Program-made: the position numbers and the translations under genes
NCBI GenBank assembly: GCA_029259635.1
Contig: JAJDEU010000038.1
Coordinates: 62,001-126,000, forward strand
Length of the DNA: 64,000 nucleotides
Direction: 5' to 3'
Origin: Planctomycetota bacterium
Lineage (GTDB): Bacteria; Planctomycetota; UBA1135; GCA-002686595
Shown here: piece after piece, positions 29,283-38,225 of the stretch
Position numbering within the stretch: position 1 is the stretch's first letter
Layout: each line of letters opens with the position of its first letter
Notes under the pieces: generated by a model
Database searches by the model: none
Told to the model about the DNA's origin: nothing
The model's input: the letters and a program-made list of their open reading frames with translations, nothing else

Positions 29283-29819
29283 CTAGTTGTAGCCGTAGTC
29301 GTCCTCAAGGATGTCGATGAAGAACCAGCCCAGGACGAAGTCGAGGATCTCCGACAGGTCGACCGCAACCTTCGTCGCGCCCAGGCCCACTCCGACTTCC
29401 CAGTCCCCGATATGGGGCGCGTATCCGCCGCCCGCTCCGCCACGCCAAGGTCCGAAGGCCGTGGTCACCGAGGCGGTCGCCCAGCCCGGGGTATGCGAGC
29501 GTCCGTCCCAACCGAAGCCGACGCCGACCTCCGCTTGGAGCGCGAGCTGGAGCCATTTGGTGATTCGAATATCCGGTCCGAGGGGAATCCCGAGGCCGAT
29601 CCCCGCGTGAACCATGTCAAAGGCATCGACCAATCGATTGGGAATGTAGAGCAGGATCTGTTTGCCCACTCCCTCGCGCGAACCGACGATTCTCTCGTGC
29701 TCCTCGGTCTCGTAGCTGCCAGCTTTCGTGGCGGAGATCGGGGTGTGGCAACCCGCGGCGAGCACTACGACGAGAGCCGAAGCCAGGGCAGCGCGAACGG
29801 GGAAGCGTCGATTCAGCAT
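29283..29819 (-). CDS. Lipoprotein of unknown function
   Basis: 178 residues with a clear lipoprotein signal: basic start, hydrophobic stretch, lipobox LAAGC with Cys at 24. The rest is Gly-rich with alternating hydrophobic residues (IGLGIPLGPDIRITKWLQLA, EVGVGFGWDG, EVGVGLGATKVAVDLSE), which suggests a small beta-barrel-like or outer-membrane-associated protein. No family recognised. It lies 224 bases upstream of the amidohydrolase operon on the same strand and 50 bases from a 164-bp repeat. Confidence 0.65.
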   Translation of the reverse strand: MLNRRFPVRAALASALVVVLAAGCHTPISATKAGSYETEEHERIVGSREGVGKQILLYIPNRLVDAFDMVHAGIGLGIPLGPDIRITKWLQLALQAEVGVGFGWDGRSHTPGWATASVTTAFGPWRGGAGGGYAPHIGDWEVGVGLGATKVAVDLSEILDFVLGWFFIDILEDDYGYN

Positions 29820-29868
29820 GTGTTCTCCTCGAATGGAACTCTCTCACGGATGGGGAAGCGCCTCACTC

Positions 29869-30032
29869 TAGCAGTCCGTGGTGAAAGTGCTTTGCTCTAT
29901 GAGCAGCAAATTTTTAGTCGGGTTGGTGCCCGGAAACGAACCCGAATCCATAGATTCGGGGAGGCTTTTGGGTGCCGACCTGGCCAAAAATCGGCCGCTT
30001 ATGGAGTGAATGACTTTTGCCACGGGCTGCTA
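29869..30032 (+). mobile_element. 164-bp TA-ended near-palindromic repeat, copy 1 (MITE-like)
   Basis: Begins TAGCAGTCCGTGGTGAAAGT and ends TGACTTTTGCCACGGGCTGCTA-like, so the ends form a long imperfect inverted repeat with TA at both termini. The centre is a small hairpin (CCGAATCC / GGATTCGG-like arms). This copy has diverged most from the other two (32019-32182 and 43384-43547). No ORF. Confidence 0.8.
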
Positions 30033-30241
30033 GGGCCATAAGTCCTCGAAACCGGCTCGATTCCAGGCGTACCGCCGCCTGCCCGATCAGCAATACCGAC
30101 CGGTTCTGGGTGACGGGGCGGGGAGCCGAGGAGATTCCGCCGACCAAACCATTTCCCCTCTCCAGCAATCTGGCCTTTTTGCCGATGGGGCGAAGGTCCA
30201 CATAAAGAAGAGGCGGGCATCGACTACGTGCCCGAAAGAAA

Positions 30242-31969
30242 TTGAATCACCTGAACAACCAGTCCGAAGAGCTTGTCCCGCAGCCCAACTCCAATTCCGA
30301 TCGCCACTTCGAGATGTTCTTGGAGCGCAGCCGATTCACCGGATGGATGTTTGTAGTCTCGATCAGTGTAGCGGTCATCATTCTGTTCAAGGTGTTAACG
30401 CCTTTTCAGGGCTTGAACGAAGAGCTCGTCGCACACTCGACAGAGTTGGCGGTCTTGAAGCAGCAGAAGCAAGAGCTGGTTCAGCGACGGAACGGCATTG
30501 AAGAAGTAGGCCAAAGCTTTGCCAGTCTTCAGCGTCGAATCAAGAATCCGAGCTGGGCAGGTGCTCCAAAGCAACTCGCCGGCGAGATGCGCGAACTGAA
30601 TCGGTCGTACCGCGTCCTGCTCGATGCCAGTAACGAAGACCTCTTGAAGAGCATTGAAGAGCAGAAAAAGAACGACGATGCCGTCGGCCAATTGAACGGT
30701 TCTGCGCAAGCGATTCCGGCTTCGTTTCAGGAGGAAGAGGCGAACCCCGGACCCGGAAAGTGGATGTCTCCACCTACAACGAGCCAGGACGAGAACCTTG
30801 CGGAGAGTGCCGAACTCGCCGCCGATGCGCCGCTAAACGAAGAACAACTCCACGCGCTTCAAGCCTATTTCGAGGCTTCCGAACGCGTTCGGGAAATGGG
30901 CTTGCTAACCGATCCGACCGAACTGAGCGAGAAGGCAACTCCTTCTGAGTTGGAGCGCAGCGAACCGGACATGCCCCAGGAACCGGCATGGATGAACGAG
31001 CCGCCGCCCAGCATTAGCGAAGCGGTTCAGACGCTTGATGTCTCTGCCGAAGAGCTCACCAACTTCACGACATTCCGCGAGCGGGATACGTTTCTCTACG
31101 AGAAGCTCCAAGTTCGCGCGCAGGAAGAAGCCCACAAAGTATTGGATCGAGTTGCGAATGCCGCGCGCGCCGAAATCGTCACGCCGCTCGCCGAATCCTT
31201 GGATGCCTTGCATGCGATCGATCTCGGCCACATCTCCGACGAGTTCGATCAGTTGGGAACGTCACTGGATGAGTGGGTTCTGAATCACAGAGCTGAGAGC
31301 AGCTGGTATCAATCGTTTGCTGCGAAGGGCGAGACGATCGTGGGACTCGGGCAATCCATCGGCAACGTACTCGCGAGCACCTCGGCAGCGCTGCATCAGC
31401 AGTCCAGGACCGTCGCGGGAGAGCGCGCCGCCATGGATTATCAGCTAGGCCAGATGGGCAAAGAGAAGGCCGCGCTTAAGGAACGCCAAGCGAGCATCCA
31501 TGCCAAGCTCGATTCGATTATGCCCGTCTGGCTCAGTGGCGTTGTAACGGCACCTCAATTGATTCAGATCTTCCCTCTGCTGCTCATCGCCCTGGTCTTA
31601 GTCCTCTCCTACAACGTGTGGATGGTACGGGACCACTATCTCCTTTCGCGGATAGAGGGCGTCGACAAGGCTCCCTACAAGTCCGCGTCGATCTGGACCC
31701 TGGTTCAACGCGGTGGCTTTCGAACCATCGTGTCACTCGCAACCTTCTTGAGTGGCATCGCCATTCTGTGGTTCAACTACGAGCAAGCTGCGTTCTTGAT
31801 GACGCGCTGGGCCGCGCTCGACATCTCGAGCCCCTGGATGTTCACCGGATGGATTTCCGAAGCAGCGCCGTGGATTGGACGCACCGTCTTCCTCGCCGCG
31901 GCGAGCGCTGTCGTTCTGAGCTTGCTCTGGCGTGAGCAAGCACCGGCGGATCCTGAGCTCGCTCAGTAG
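30242..31969 (+). CDS. Membrane protein with long coiled-coil domain, unknown function
   Basis: 575 residues, TTG start at 30242 (the ATG of residue 25 is an alternative; no ribosome-binding site is visible for either). One transmembrane helix lies at about residues 35-55 (WMFVVSISVAVIILF). A long charged helical region with coiled-coil heptads follows (LKQQKQELVQRRNGIEEVGQ), with a Glu/Pro-rich linker. Three more hydrophobic helices lie near the C-terminus (LIQIFPLLLIALVLVLSY; IVSLATFLSGIAILWF; TVFLAAASAVVLSLLW). No known domain recognised. It is bracketed by two same-orientation copies of the 164-bp repeat. Confidence 0.65.
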   Translation: MNHLNNQSEELVPQPNSNSDRHFEMFLERSRFTGWMFVVSISVAVIILFKVLTPFQGLNEELVAHSTELAVLKQQKQELVQRRNGIEEVGQSFASLQRRIKNPSWAGAPKQLAGEMRELNRSYRVLLDASNEDLLKSIEEQKKNDDAVGQLNGSAQAIPASFQEEEANPGPGKWMSPPTTSQDENLAESAELAADAPLNEEQLHALQAYFEASERVREMGLLTDPTELSEKATPSELERSEPDMPQEPAWMNEPPPSISEAVQTLDVSAEELTNFTTFRERDTFLYEKLQVRAQEEAHKVLDRVANAARAEIVTPLAESLDALHAIDLGHISDEFDQLGTSLDEWVLNHRAESSWYQSFAAKGETIVGLGQSIGNVLASTSAALHQQSRTVAGERAAMDYQLGQMGKEKAALKERQASIHAKLDSIMPVWLSGVVTAPQLIQIFPLLLIALVLVLSYNVWMVRDHYLLSRIEGVDKAPYKSASIWTLVQRGGFRTIVSLATFLSGIAILWFNYEQAAFLMTRWAALDISSPWMFTGWISEAAPWIGRTVFLAAASAVVLSLLWREQAPADPELAQ

Positions 31970-31984
31970 TCGGGATTCACTCTG

Positions 31985-32006
31985 ATTCGCTGCGAGAGCA
32001 GCGAAT
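31985..32006 (+). terminator. Hairpin after the coiled-coil membrane protein gene
   Basis: Perfect 8-bp stem ATTCGCTG/CAGCGAAT with a six-base loop, 16 bases after the stop at 31969. No strong U-tract, so a terminator role is tentative. Confidence 0.4.
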
Positions 32007-32018
32007 AGCGGTTCGGTT

Positions 32019-32182
32019 TAGCTGCCTGTGGTGAAAGTGCTTCGTTCCATGAGCAGCGAATTTTTGGTCAGGTCGGTGCGCGGGAACGTAGCTGAATCCG
32101 TGGATTCAGCGAGGCTCTTGGGTGCCGACCTGGCCGGAAGGACGCCGCTCAGGGGGCGAATGACTTTTGCCACCGGCTGCTA
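32019..32182 (+). mobile_element. 164-bp TA-ended near-palindromic repeat, copy 2 (MITE-like)
   Basis: Starts TAGCTGCCTGTGGTGAAAGT and ends CACCGGCTGCTA. It is nearly identical to copy 3 in reverse complement. A central hairpin GCTGAATCC-GTG-GGATTCAGC sits within longer complementary arms. TA flanks both ends. No ORF. The following 232 bases to 32414 hold no recognised gene and should contain the promoter of the next one. Confidence 0.85.
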
Positions 32183-32414
32183 GCGGCCGATCCGCCGGCC
32201 TTTGTCGTGCGAATGCCTGCCCGCATAAGCGGCTGATGGGCACTTCATGTTGGACAAGCGCTCGTGGCTAACGCTCGCGTAATCCAAAAAGACCGGGCGT
32301 AATCGGTCGGTAACCACCGATCGCATTACAGAACTAGCGTGGGGATTGACTGAGAAATCGTCTCTCTTGCGCTGCTCCAAAGAGCGGCCTTACCCACAGA
32401 AAGCTAGTTCCGTG

Positions 32415-33350
32415 ATGAAGTTACTTACCAGCCTCTTGCCCCTCTCGCTCTTGTGTTTCGTCAGCCCGCTCATCGCAAGCCCTGCCGATCATTCGGGCGC
32501 GACCAATAACCCCTGTTCCACACTCGCGCGTATCGGTTTCGAATCCATGCGTCTCGAGTTCCGAGAAGACCTGCTCATCGAGCTTGGCAACTGCATCAAC
32601 TTGACCGAAGGTACCGAGCTCTCCGATTGCTTCAGGGACGCGTTCGATGCCTATAGCGAAGGATTGCACGAGGCTCGCAGTGTCTACGATGCTCGTCTCA
32701 AGCTGTGCGGAATGATCGGGGAAGAAAAACACAATCCCGTAGTTGACCCGGCGAACTTCGTCGCGGGAATCTCGAATCCGCTGCTACCCTTCGAAGTCGG
32801 CAGGACCTGGACTTACGAGCTAGAGGAAGACGGCGAGACGGAGGTCATCGTAATCTCCGTCCTGTCCGACACTCGCACCATACTCGGTGTCGAGTGCACT
32901 ATTGTTCGAGACACGGTCACCGTGGACGGTGAGCTTCTCGAAGATACGTTCGACTGGTACGCACAGGACAAGGACGGAAACGTCTGGTACTTCGGGGAAA
33001 TCTCCATCAACTACGTGGATGGAGAGCTCAACAATCTCGACGGAAGCTGGGAAGCGGGAGTCGGCGGAGCCACGCCGGGCATCGTCATGTTTGCCGATCC
33101 CGTCGTCGGCACGACTTACCGTCAGGAGTTTTTCTTCGGCGATGCCGAGGACGTTGCGACCATCATCTCGACGACGGAAGAGGTCACAATCGGTCTCGGG
33201 AGCTTCTCCGATTGCGTCCAAACCGAAGACTTCACTCCGCTCGATCCCAGCGTCAGCGAGTACAAATACTACGCCCCGGGAGTGGGGCTTGTGCTCGAGG
33301 TCGACCCCACCTCCGGAGCCATGTTGGAACTCGTCAGCATGACGCCCTGA
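32415..33350 (+). CDS. Secreted protein of unknown function
   Basis: 311 residues. ATG at 32415 is chosen because it begins a signal peptide (MKLLTSLLPLSLLCFVSPLI); the ORF upstream to a TTG at 32346 lacks one. The N-terminal region contains four Cys residues (about 30-110) suggesting disulfides. The C-terminal half is beta-rich and acidic, with a regular pattern of DGEL turns and aromatic strands (GRTWTYELEEDGETEV; YKYYAPGVGLVLEV), resembling uncharacterised extracellular proteins common in Planctomycetota. A strong terminator follows. Confidence 0.7.
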   Translation: MKLLTSLLPLSLLCFVSPLIASPADHSGATNNPCSTLARIGFESMRLEFREDLLIELGNCINLTEGTELSDCFRDAFDAYSEGLHEARSVYDARLKLCGMIGEEKHNPVVDPANFVAGISNPLLPFEVGRTWTYELEEDGETEVIVISVLSDTRTILGVECTIVRDTVTVDGELLEDTFDWYAQDKDGNVWYFGEISINYVDGELNNLDGSWEAGVGGATPGIVMFADPVVGTTYRQEFFFGDAEDVATIISTTEEVTIGLGSFSDCVQTEDFTPLDPSVSEYKYYAPGVGLVLEVDPTSGAMLELVSMTP

Positions 33351-33370
33351 GCCCACTCGCTTGCCTCTTT

Positions 33371-33414
33371 CCTGGGGTCTCTCCTTCGCTATCGACGCAA
33401 GGAGAGGCCCCGGG
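33371..33414 (+). terminator. Intrinsic terminator-like hairpin
   Basis: A long stem formed by CCTGGGGTCTCTCCTTCG (33371-33388) and the complementary CGCAAGGAGAGGCCCCGGG arm (33396-33414), with G-U pairs, 20 bases after the secreted protein stop. The U-tract is weak. Confidence 0.6.
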
Positions 33415-33563
33415 ACCTCCATAATGTTGCCGTAACTTCGGTATTTCTCGATTGGAGTAGACTTGTTTCAGACCGGCTCCCTGCCGACCGACGTGGAATT
33501 CGAGCGGCTTCTCTACATCAATGATGGGAGCGCCGAGTTCACCCCAGAGATGAGATACCAGCT

Positions 33564-34232
33564 ATGTTCAAAACTTCCATCGCCCTCGTCGCGCTCGCAT
33601 CGGCCTCTATTGGTTGGTCGCATCACGAAGCGCCCCGCACGTTGAAGCTCAAGGAAGAGCGCATGACCATTGAGTTCACGGCGACAACCGGTGAAGCCGT
33701 CGTGGTCTTCGAAGCCGAAAGTGAAGCTCCGCTCTCTTTCGTGGGCGTTCACGCACCGACCGGACCCGAAGTGCTGAGCATGCAGTCTGCCGACAAACGG
33801 AACTCAGCATTGTCCGGATTCATTATCGAAGCTCGCGAGACCACGATCCTCGACCTCATGTCCGCATATCCGGAAGGAGAGTATCGGTTGCAAGCCGACA
33901 CCCTCGACGGTCGTGCCGCAGATGGAATGGCGCGACTTTCACATCGGCTGCTTCCTATGCCTGAAGTCATCTTCCCCTTCGAAGGAGCGCATGACATACC
34001 TGCTGCCGACCTCGTCGTCACGTGGATCCCGGACCCCCGCGCCGAACAGTATCGGATCGTTCTCGAACAAGGCGACGACGACAACCTGGCCGCCGTTCTT
34101 CCGGGGAGCCAGAATACGTTTCGCGTTCCGAATGGAGTGCTCGCGCCAAATACTTTATCGCACGTCGAGATCGGTGCTGTCGGACGCAACGGAAACTGCA
34201 CGCTGGTCGAGATTCAGTTCACGACCCGCTGA
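33564..34232 (+). CDS. Secreted protein of unknown function with fibronectin-III-like C-terminus
   Basis: 222 residues with signal peptide MFKTSIALVALASASIGWSH. The middle part (FTATTGEAVVVFEAESEAPL; TTILDLMSAYPEGEYRLQAD) looks beta-rich. The C-terminal 90 residues (EVIFPFEGAHDIPAADLVVT; YRIVLEQGDDDNLAAVLPG) resemble fibronectin-III-like modules. It lies 98 bases upstream of the response regulator gene and could be cotranscribed with it. No named function. Confidence 0.65.
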   Translation: MFKTSIALVALASASIGWSHHEAPRTLKLKEERMTIEFTATTGEAVVVFEAESEAPLSFVGVHAPTGPEVLSMQSADKRNSALSGFIIEARETTILDLMSAYPEGEYRLQADTLDGRAADGMARLSHRLLPMPEVIFPFEGAHDIPAADLVVTWIPDPRAEQYRIVLEQGDDDNLAAVLPGSQNTFRVPNGVLAPNTLSHVEIGAVGRNGNCTLVEIQFTTR

Positions 34233-34330
34233 ACGAGTCATTCCGCCTCACTCCCTCGTTTGAATAGAAGAAACTCTACCGACTGTTCATGCGAGAAGAG
34301 CGTCTTAAACTGGAAGCCGCGAGGTCCTGA

Positions 34331-35008
34331 ATGCGCGTCCTAATCGTCGAAGATTCGGCGCCGCTACGGGAGTCACTTCGATTGGGACTTTCGCGCGAGG
34401 GCTTTGCCGTCGATGCCGTGGGAGACGGCGAGCTCGGTTTGGAGCGAGCTCGAAACAACCCTTACGACCTCTTGGTCCTCGATCTGATGTTGCCCAAGCT
34501 CAATGGTTTGAGCCTGCTCGCACAGCTGAGAGAGAAATCGAATCGGCCGCACGTCCTGATTCTCTCCGCACGCGACCAAGCCAAAGATTGCGTGCTCGGA
34601 TTGAATACGGGAGCGGACGACTACCTGGTCAAGCCTTTCGTATTCGAAGAGCTTCTAGCTCGCCTTCACGCTCTCGTTCGACGTCGCTACGCCGAGAAAT
34701 CGCCACTCGTCACGATTGGAGAGCTCCGCATCGACATGATCGGACATACCGCAACCTATCGAGGCGAGCAGCTTGACCTAACCGCTCGTGAATTCTCCCT
34801 GCTGGAGTATTTGGCCTTCCGACGCGGTCAATTTGTGAGCCGTGAAGAGATCGAAGACCACATCTACGGAGTTGAGAAACTCCCCTCGAGCAACGCAGTC
34901 AATTCCGCCATTTGCATTCTTCGAGCGAAACTCGGCTCGGACGGGAAAAAGATGATTCGGACAAAGCGCGGCCAAGGCTACACCCTCGACGCTGGCGCCC
35001 AGTCGTGA
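34331..35008 (+). CDS. OmpR/PhoB-family response regulator
   Basis: 225 residues. The receiver domain (1-115) has acidic D8, phosphoacceptor D51 (LLVLDLMLP) and K101 (YLVKPF). The C-terminal winged helix (about 130-225) has the OmpR pattern LTAREFSLLEYLAFRRGQFV, VNSAICILRAKLG and RTKRGQGYTL. Its stop overlaps the GTG of the histidine kinase gene (GTGA), so the two form one coupled operon. Targets are unknown; the nearby porin-like gene and haem-protein operon are candidates by position only. Confidence 0.9.
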   Translation: MRVLIVEDSAPLRESLRLGLSREGFAVDAVGDGELGLERARNNPYDLLVLDLMLPKLNGLSLLAQLREKSNRPHVLILSARDQAKDCVLGLNTGADDYLVKPFVFEELLARLHALVRRRYAEKSPLVTIGELRIDMIGHTATYRGEQLDLTAREFSLLEYLAFRRGQFVSREEIEDHIYGVEKLPSSNAVNSAICILRAKLGSDGKKMIRTKRGQGYTLDAGAQS

Positions 35009-36474
35009 ACTCCATTCGATCCTATCTGCTCTCCCGCCTTCTCATCGGCGCGGCAATCGTAATTGCAGCCGCTGGATTCGGAGTCCACACGATTGTCACG
35101 CGGTTGATCGAGGAGCAGTTCGATCAAAACCTGGTTAGCCGAATTCAGGGATTCGCCTCCATCTTGTTCCAGGTCGAGAACGAGGTCTCCTTCGAGTTCT
35201 CCGACGAGCTTATGCCCGAGTATGAGCGCAAAGAGCTACCCGCTTACTTCGAGCTCCGCTTCGATGACGGGCGACTGATCGAACCGTCCAATTCTCTCGG
35301 TGAAGGACGACTTGAACTCCCTAAGCCGGCGACCAGCGAACCCACTTTTTGGAGCGCCGCTCTGCCCGACGGACGACCAGGGCGATTTGTCGTGCAAGCT
35401 CTCGAGTTACACCATGTGTACCCGGAGGAAGGGCCGGACCGCCCTAAGGCCGCCACCGTCGTCGTTGCCATCGCGCGCGGGCGCGAAGAGCTTGTCGCCG
35501 CGGAACGCCAGCTTCTCCTTGGTTGCGTCGCCGTTGCTCTCACCCTACTGGCGCTACTGGGAACCCTCGCTTGGCTCGCCGTCAATCGAGGACTGGATCC
35601 CGCCAACCGACTCGCTTCTGCGCTCGACGACATCGAGATCGATCGGCTTCCGGAGCGGCTCGACATCTCGGAATTGCCGCGCGAACTCAAGCCTGTTCAC
35701 GCGAAGACGGACGCTCTCATACGGCGCGTAGACTCGGCGTTAGAGCGCGAACGACGCACGACGGCCGACATCGCGCACGAGTTGCGCACACCGATCAGCG
35801 AAATCCTAACCGTCTCCGAGGTGGCGCTCCGCTGCGATCACGACAAGGCGAAGTCCAGCGAGGCTTTTCAAACCATTCGCGACGTGGCTTCGCGAATGGG
35901 CCGCTCGGTCTCCACGATGCTCAAGCTAGCGCGGTTGGAGAGTGGATCCGAATCTTCGGACAGCGAATCGATCGATATTTCGGATCTCGTTAGCGAGCAA
36001 CTGCGCTCGCTCTCCACCGTTGCTCGCGACCGGAATGTTCAGATTCAAAACGGCGTCCGAGCGGGGAGCTCGATCCGCGGAGATCGCGGTGCCCTCAGAA
36101 TCGTCGTCTCGAATCTGCTCTCGAATGCCGTCTACTACTCCACCCGCGAGAGCACCGTTCGATGTCAGCTCGAACAGAGCAATGGCCATTGGCAACTGTG
36201 GGTGGAGAACGAAGCCGCCGATCTAGAGCGCGCCGACCTCAAGACTCTCACCGAGCCCTTCTGGCGCAAGGATAGTGCGCGAGCAGACGGCTCACGCTCG
36301 GGGCTCGGCCTGGCGCTCTCCTGTGCGCTGGCCGAAAGGTCCGGCATGCAAATCGACTTCGACCTCGACCAAACCACATTCCGCGCTTCCGTTCGAAGCG
36401 GTTCGTCGAATGGACAGTCCGCCGCCACCTGTGCCGAATCGACTCCCTCTGCACAGGTGGCTAAAGAGAGCTAA
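35005..36474 (+). CDS. Sensor histidine kinase (HAMP, HisKA, HATPase)
   Basis: 489 residues from GTG at 35005, overlapping the response regulator stop. Two transmembrane helices (about 10-32 and 166-190) enclose a roughly 130-residue periplasmic sensor region. A HAMP-like linker follows, then the phosphoacceptor H258 in IAHELRTPISE. The ATPase part has the N-box-like IVVSNLLSNAVYYS and a G-box SGLGLALS. It is the partner of the upstream regulator. Its 3' end overlaps the convergent porin-like gene by four bases. The signal sensed is unknown. Confidence 0.9.
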   Translation: MNSIRSYLLSRLLIGAAIVIAAAGFGVHTIVTRLIEEQFDQNLVSRIQGFASILFQVENEVSFEFSDELMPEYERKELPAYFELRFDDGRLIEPSNSLGEGRLELPKPATSEPTFWSAALPDGRPGRFVVQALELHHVYPEEGPDRPKAATVVVAIARGREELVAAERQLLLGCVAVALTLLALLGTLAWLAVNRGLDPANRLASALDDIEIDRLPERLDISELPRELKPVHAKTDALIRRVDSALERERRTTADIAHELRTPISEILTVSEVALRCDHDKAKSSEAFQTIRDVASRMGRSVSTMLKLARLESGSESSDSESIDISDLVSEQLRSLSTVARDRNVQIQNGVRAGSSIRGDRGALRIVVSNLLSNAVYYSTRESTVRCQLEQSNGHWQLWVENEAADLERADLKTLTEPFWRKDSARADGSRSGLGLALSCALAERSGMQIDFDLDQTTFRASVRSGSSNGQSAATCAESTPSAQVAKES

Positions 36475-37772
36475 ATCCAGAAGCTCATCCAAAACCAAAA
36501 CTTGTTGGTGTCGGTCAGGTTGAACGCGTTGGAATTGTCCTTCGCCATGTAGTTTGCGTAGCGCGCACCGATGGCCATGTTCTCGCAGACCGGGAAGACG
36601 GCATCCAGGTCGAGTTCGGATCCGAAATCGAGATTGCCGTGGTCGGCTTCAAAGTCGTGATAGACCGCTTTGAGTTTGGTTCGGCCGACCGTAGTGCCAT
36701 AGGACCAGTACAAGTCGGTCAAGCCCTCGCTGGGAGTCTGAAGGAACTTGTCGGCCCAGCCATTGAACTTGTGCAGCGTGGCGAGCGGAGTTTGGAACTG
36801 CTCCCCGCCGATCCCGTTGCCGCCGAGCATCTCGTAGCCGAGCGCGAAGGTACCGCACTGGGACTTCCATCCCGCTTCCGCCCCTAGGTAGTGCGCGCTG
36901 ATAGTGTCCTTGTTCTGACCGGCCGCATCTTGGTTCGCGTACTCGCCAGACCAAACAATCGAGTTCGCATCGGACAGCTTGGACTCACCCGCAAAGCGCG
37001 TCCCAATCGTATTGGTCGAGGCTTCGTTGCCCGTAGTCATATCGAAATTGACTCGGTAGCCGTAGACGGACAGCTCGCCGACGTCGGGAACGTCATGGGT
37101 CACATGGAGCAGGTGCGAATGCATACGCCAGTCGCCGCCCTTTACATCGTTGACGTTCGTGAGGAAGGCGTAGAAGGCATTCGTGCCGCAGCCTAAGTCC
37201 CATGAACCCGACGCGCCGTTGTAAGTCTGCTCGTTCTGACGCCAGCCAACGTTGCCGATGAAGCGGGAGTTTCCGAGGACGATGCGTTGGCGCCCCAGCC
37301 GGAACTTCCCTTTGTCCTTCACCTTGTACTGCAGGAAGACTTGGTTGACTTCACTGACATCGGGATCGGCAATCACAGCGCGATCGACTTTTCCGTTCGT
37401 CGTGCTGTTGTAAGAATCGTCATTGATCGGTGAGACATCCTCAAACTCGACCGTCGCCGAGAAATCATTCCAGCTGCCCGTCTCGTAGCCCAAGATGGTG
37501 CGAAGAGTCGAAGCGTAGCCTTCCTTCATCACGCGATTCTGAGACGCGTTCTCAAATCGATAGCGCATCTTCAGCCAGACGTTTCCGGTCTGGACTGCGT
37601 TCAGCAGCTCATCCTTCGTGGACCTCGGGGGTGCAGTAATTCCCAGAAGGGCCGCATTCAGTTCGTCCTGGGCGGTGAGCACGCGCTCTCCCCCTGTAGC
37701 TTCGATAGCCGGACGCGGCTCGTTGGGTTCGTTCAGCGAGAGCAGCGCGATCAATGAAAGGCTTAGATACAT
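36471..37772 (-). CDS. Outer-membrane beta-barrel protein, alginate-export/porin-like
   Basis: 433 residues with a signal-like N-terminus (MYLSLSLIALLSLNE). The body shows alternating amphipathic strands ending in aromatics (VWLKMRYRFENASQN; FSATVEFEDVSPINDDSYN; KFRLGRQRIVLGNSRFIG) and ends with aromatic residues (FWFWMSFWI), a usual outer-membrane barrel signature. The RLGRQRIVLGNSRFIGNVGW stretch is typical of alginate-export-family porins. It is convergent with the histidine kinase and divergent from the respiratory operon, so it could supply that operon with substrate. Confidence 0.75.
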   Translation of the reverse strand: MYLSLSLIALLSLNEPNEPRPAIEATGGERVLTAQDELNAALLGITAPPRSTKDELLNAVQTGNVWLKMRYRFENASQNRVMKEGYASTLRTILGYETGSWNDFSATVEFEDVSPINDDSYNSTTNGKVDRAVIADPDVSEVNQVFLQYKVKDKGKFRLGRQRIVLGNSRFIGNVGWRQNEQTYNGASGSWDLGCGTNAFYAFLTNVNDVKGGDWRMHSHLLHVTHDVPDVGELSVYGYRVNFDMTTGNEASTNTIGTRFAGESKLSDANSIVWSGEYANQDAAGQNKDTISAHYLGAEAGWKSQCGTFALGYEMLGGNGIGGEQFQTPLATLHKFNGWADKFLQTPSEGLTDLYWSYGTTVGRTKLKAVYHDFEADHGNLDFGSELDLDAVFPVCENMAIGARYANYMAKDNSNAFNLTDTNKFWFWMSFWI

Positions 37773-38225
37773 TAGGAATCCTCGAAGGTTGTCGCTTGGA
37801 TTTGTAGGAGCGGGTCAGGTTGTGGCGGGTTCGCTCTTTTATCGATACGTCAACCTCCGTAGACGCGGGGCGCCAATCACGCAGGTTGAGCCGCCCCATT
37901 CGGGATTCGCCCGAGCCACCCGTGGTGAAAACGAGGATCGAGGCATCCGGGCCTATAAGAGAGCTCTAAAGGTCGCCCCCGCCTGGTCACCCTCGGAGAG
38001 TGCGATCTGTCCGAAGGGCAGCGGATTCTCGGATCCGATTGGCGAGGGAAAAACATCTCGGTTGATGGATTCGTCGAACCGAAGAAGTGCGAGCGGGCCA
38101 ACAGAGCGCCATCACACCGGACTTCTCCGTACTCGCCACGCCAATTCGGTGCTAGCCAAAGATCCCTCCCGACTAAGCACTCCGCCGTAGAGTCCAAGCG
38201 CGAAACGCTTCCTAATCTTCCTCTC
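37773..38225. promoter_or_regulatory. Divergent intergenic region between porin-like gene and respiratory operon
   Basis: 453 bases with no credible gene (the plus-strand ORF 37618-38190 overlaps the porin gene and has no domain). It must contain promoters for both divergent units and is where the neighbouring OmpR-type regulator could bind. No confident -35/-10 pair or direct-repeat site was identified by eye. Confidence 0.5.

Noticed and set aside
37618..38190. 190-codon plus-strand ORF in the divergent promoter region
   Set aside because: Overlaps the porin gene start on the opposite strand; basic, low-complexity translation without a domain.
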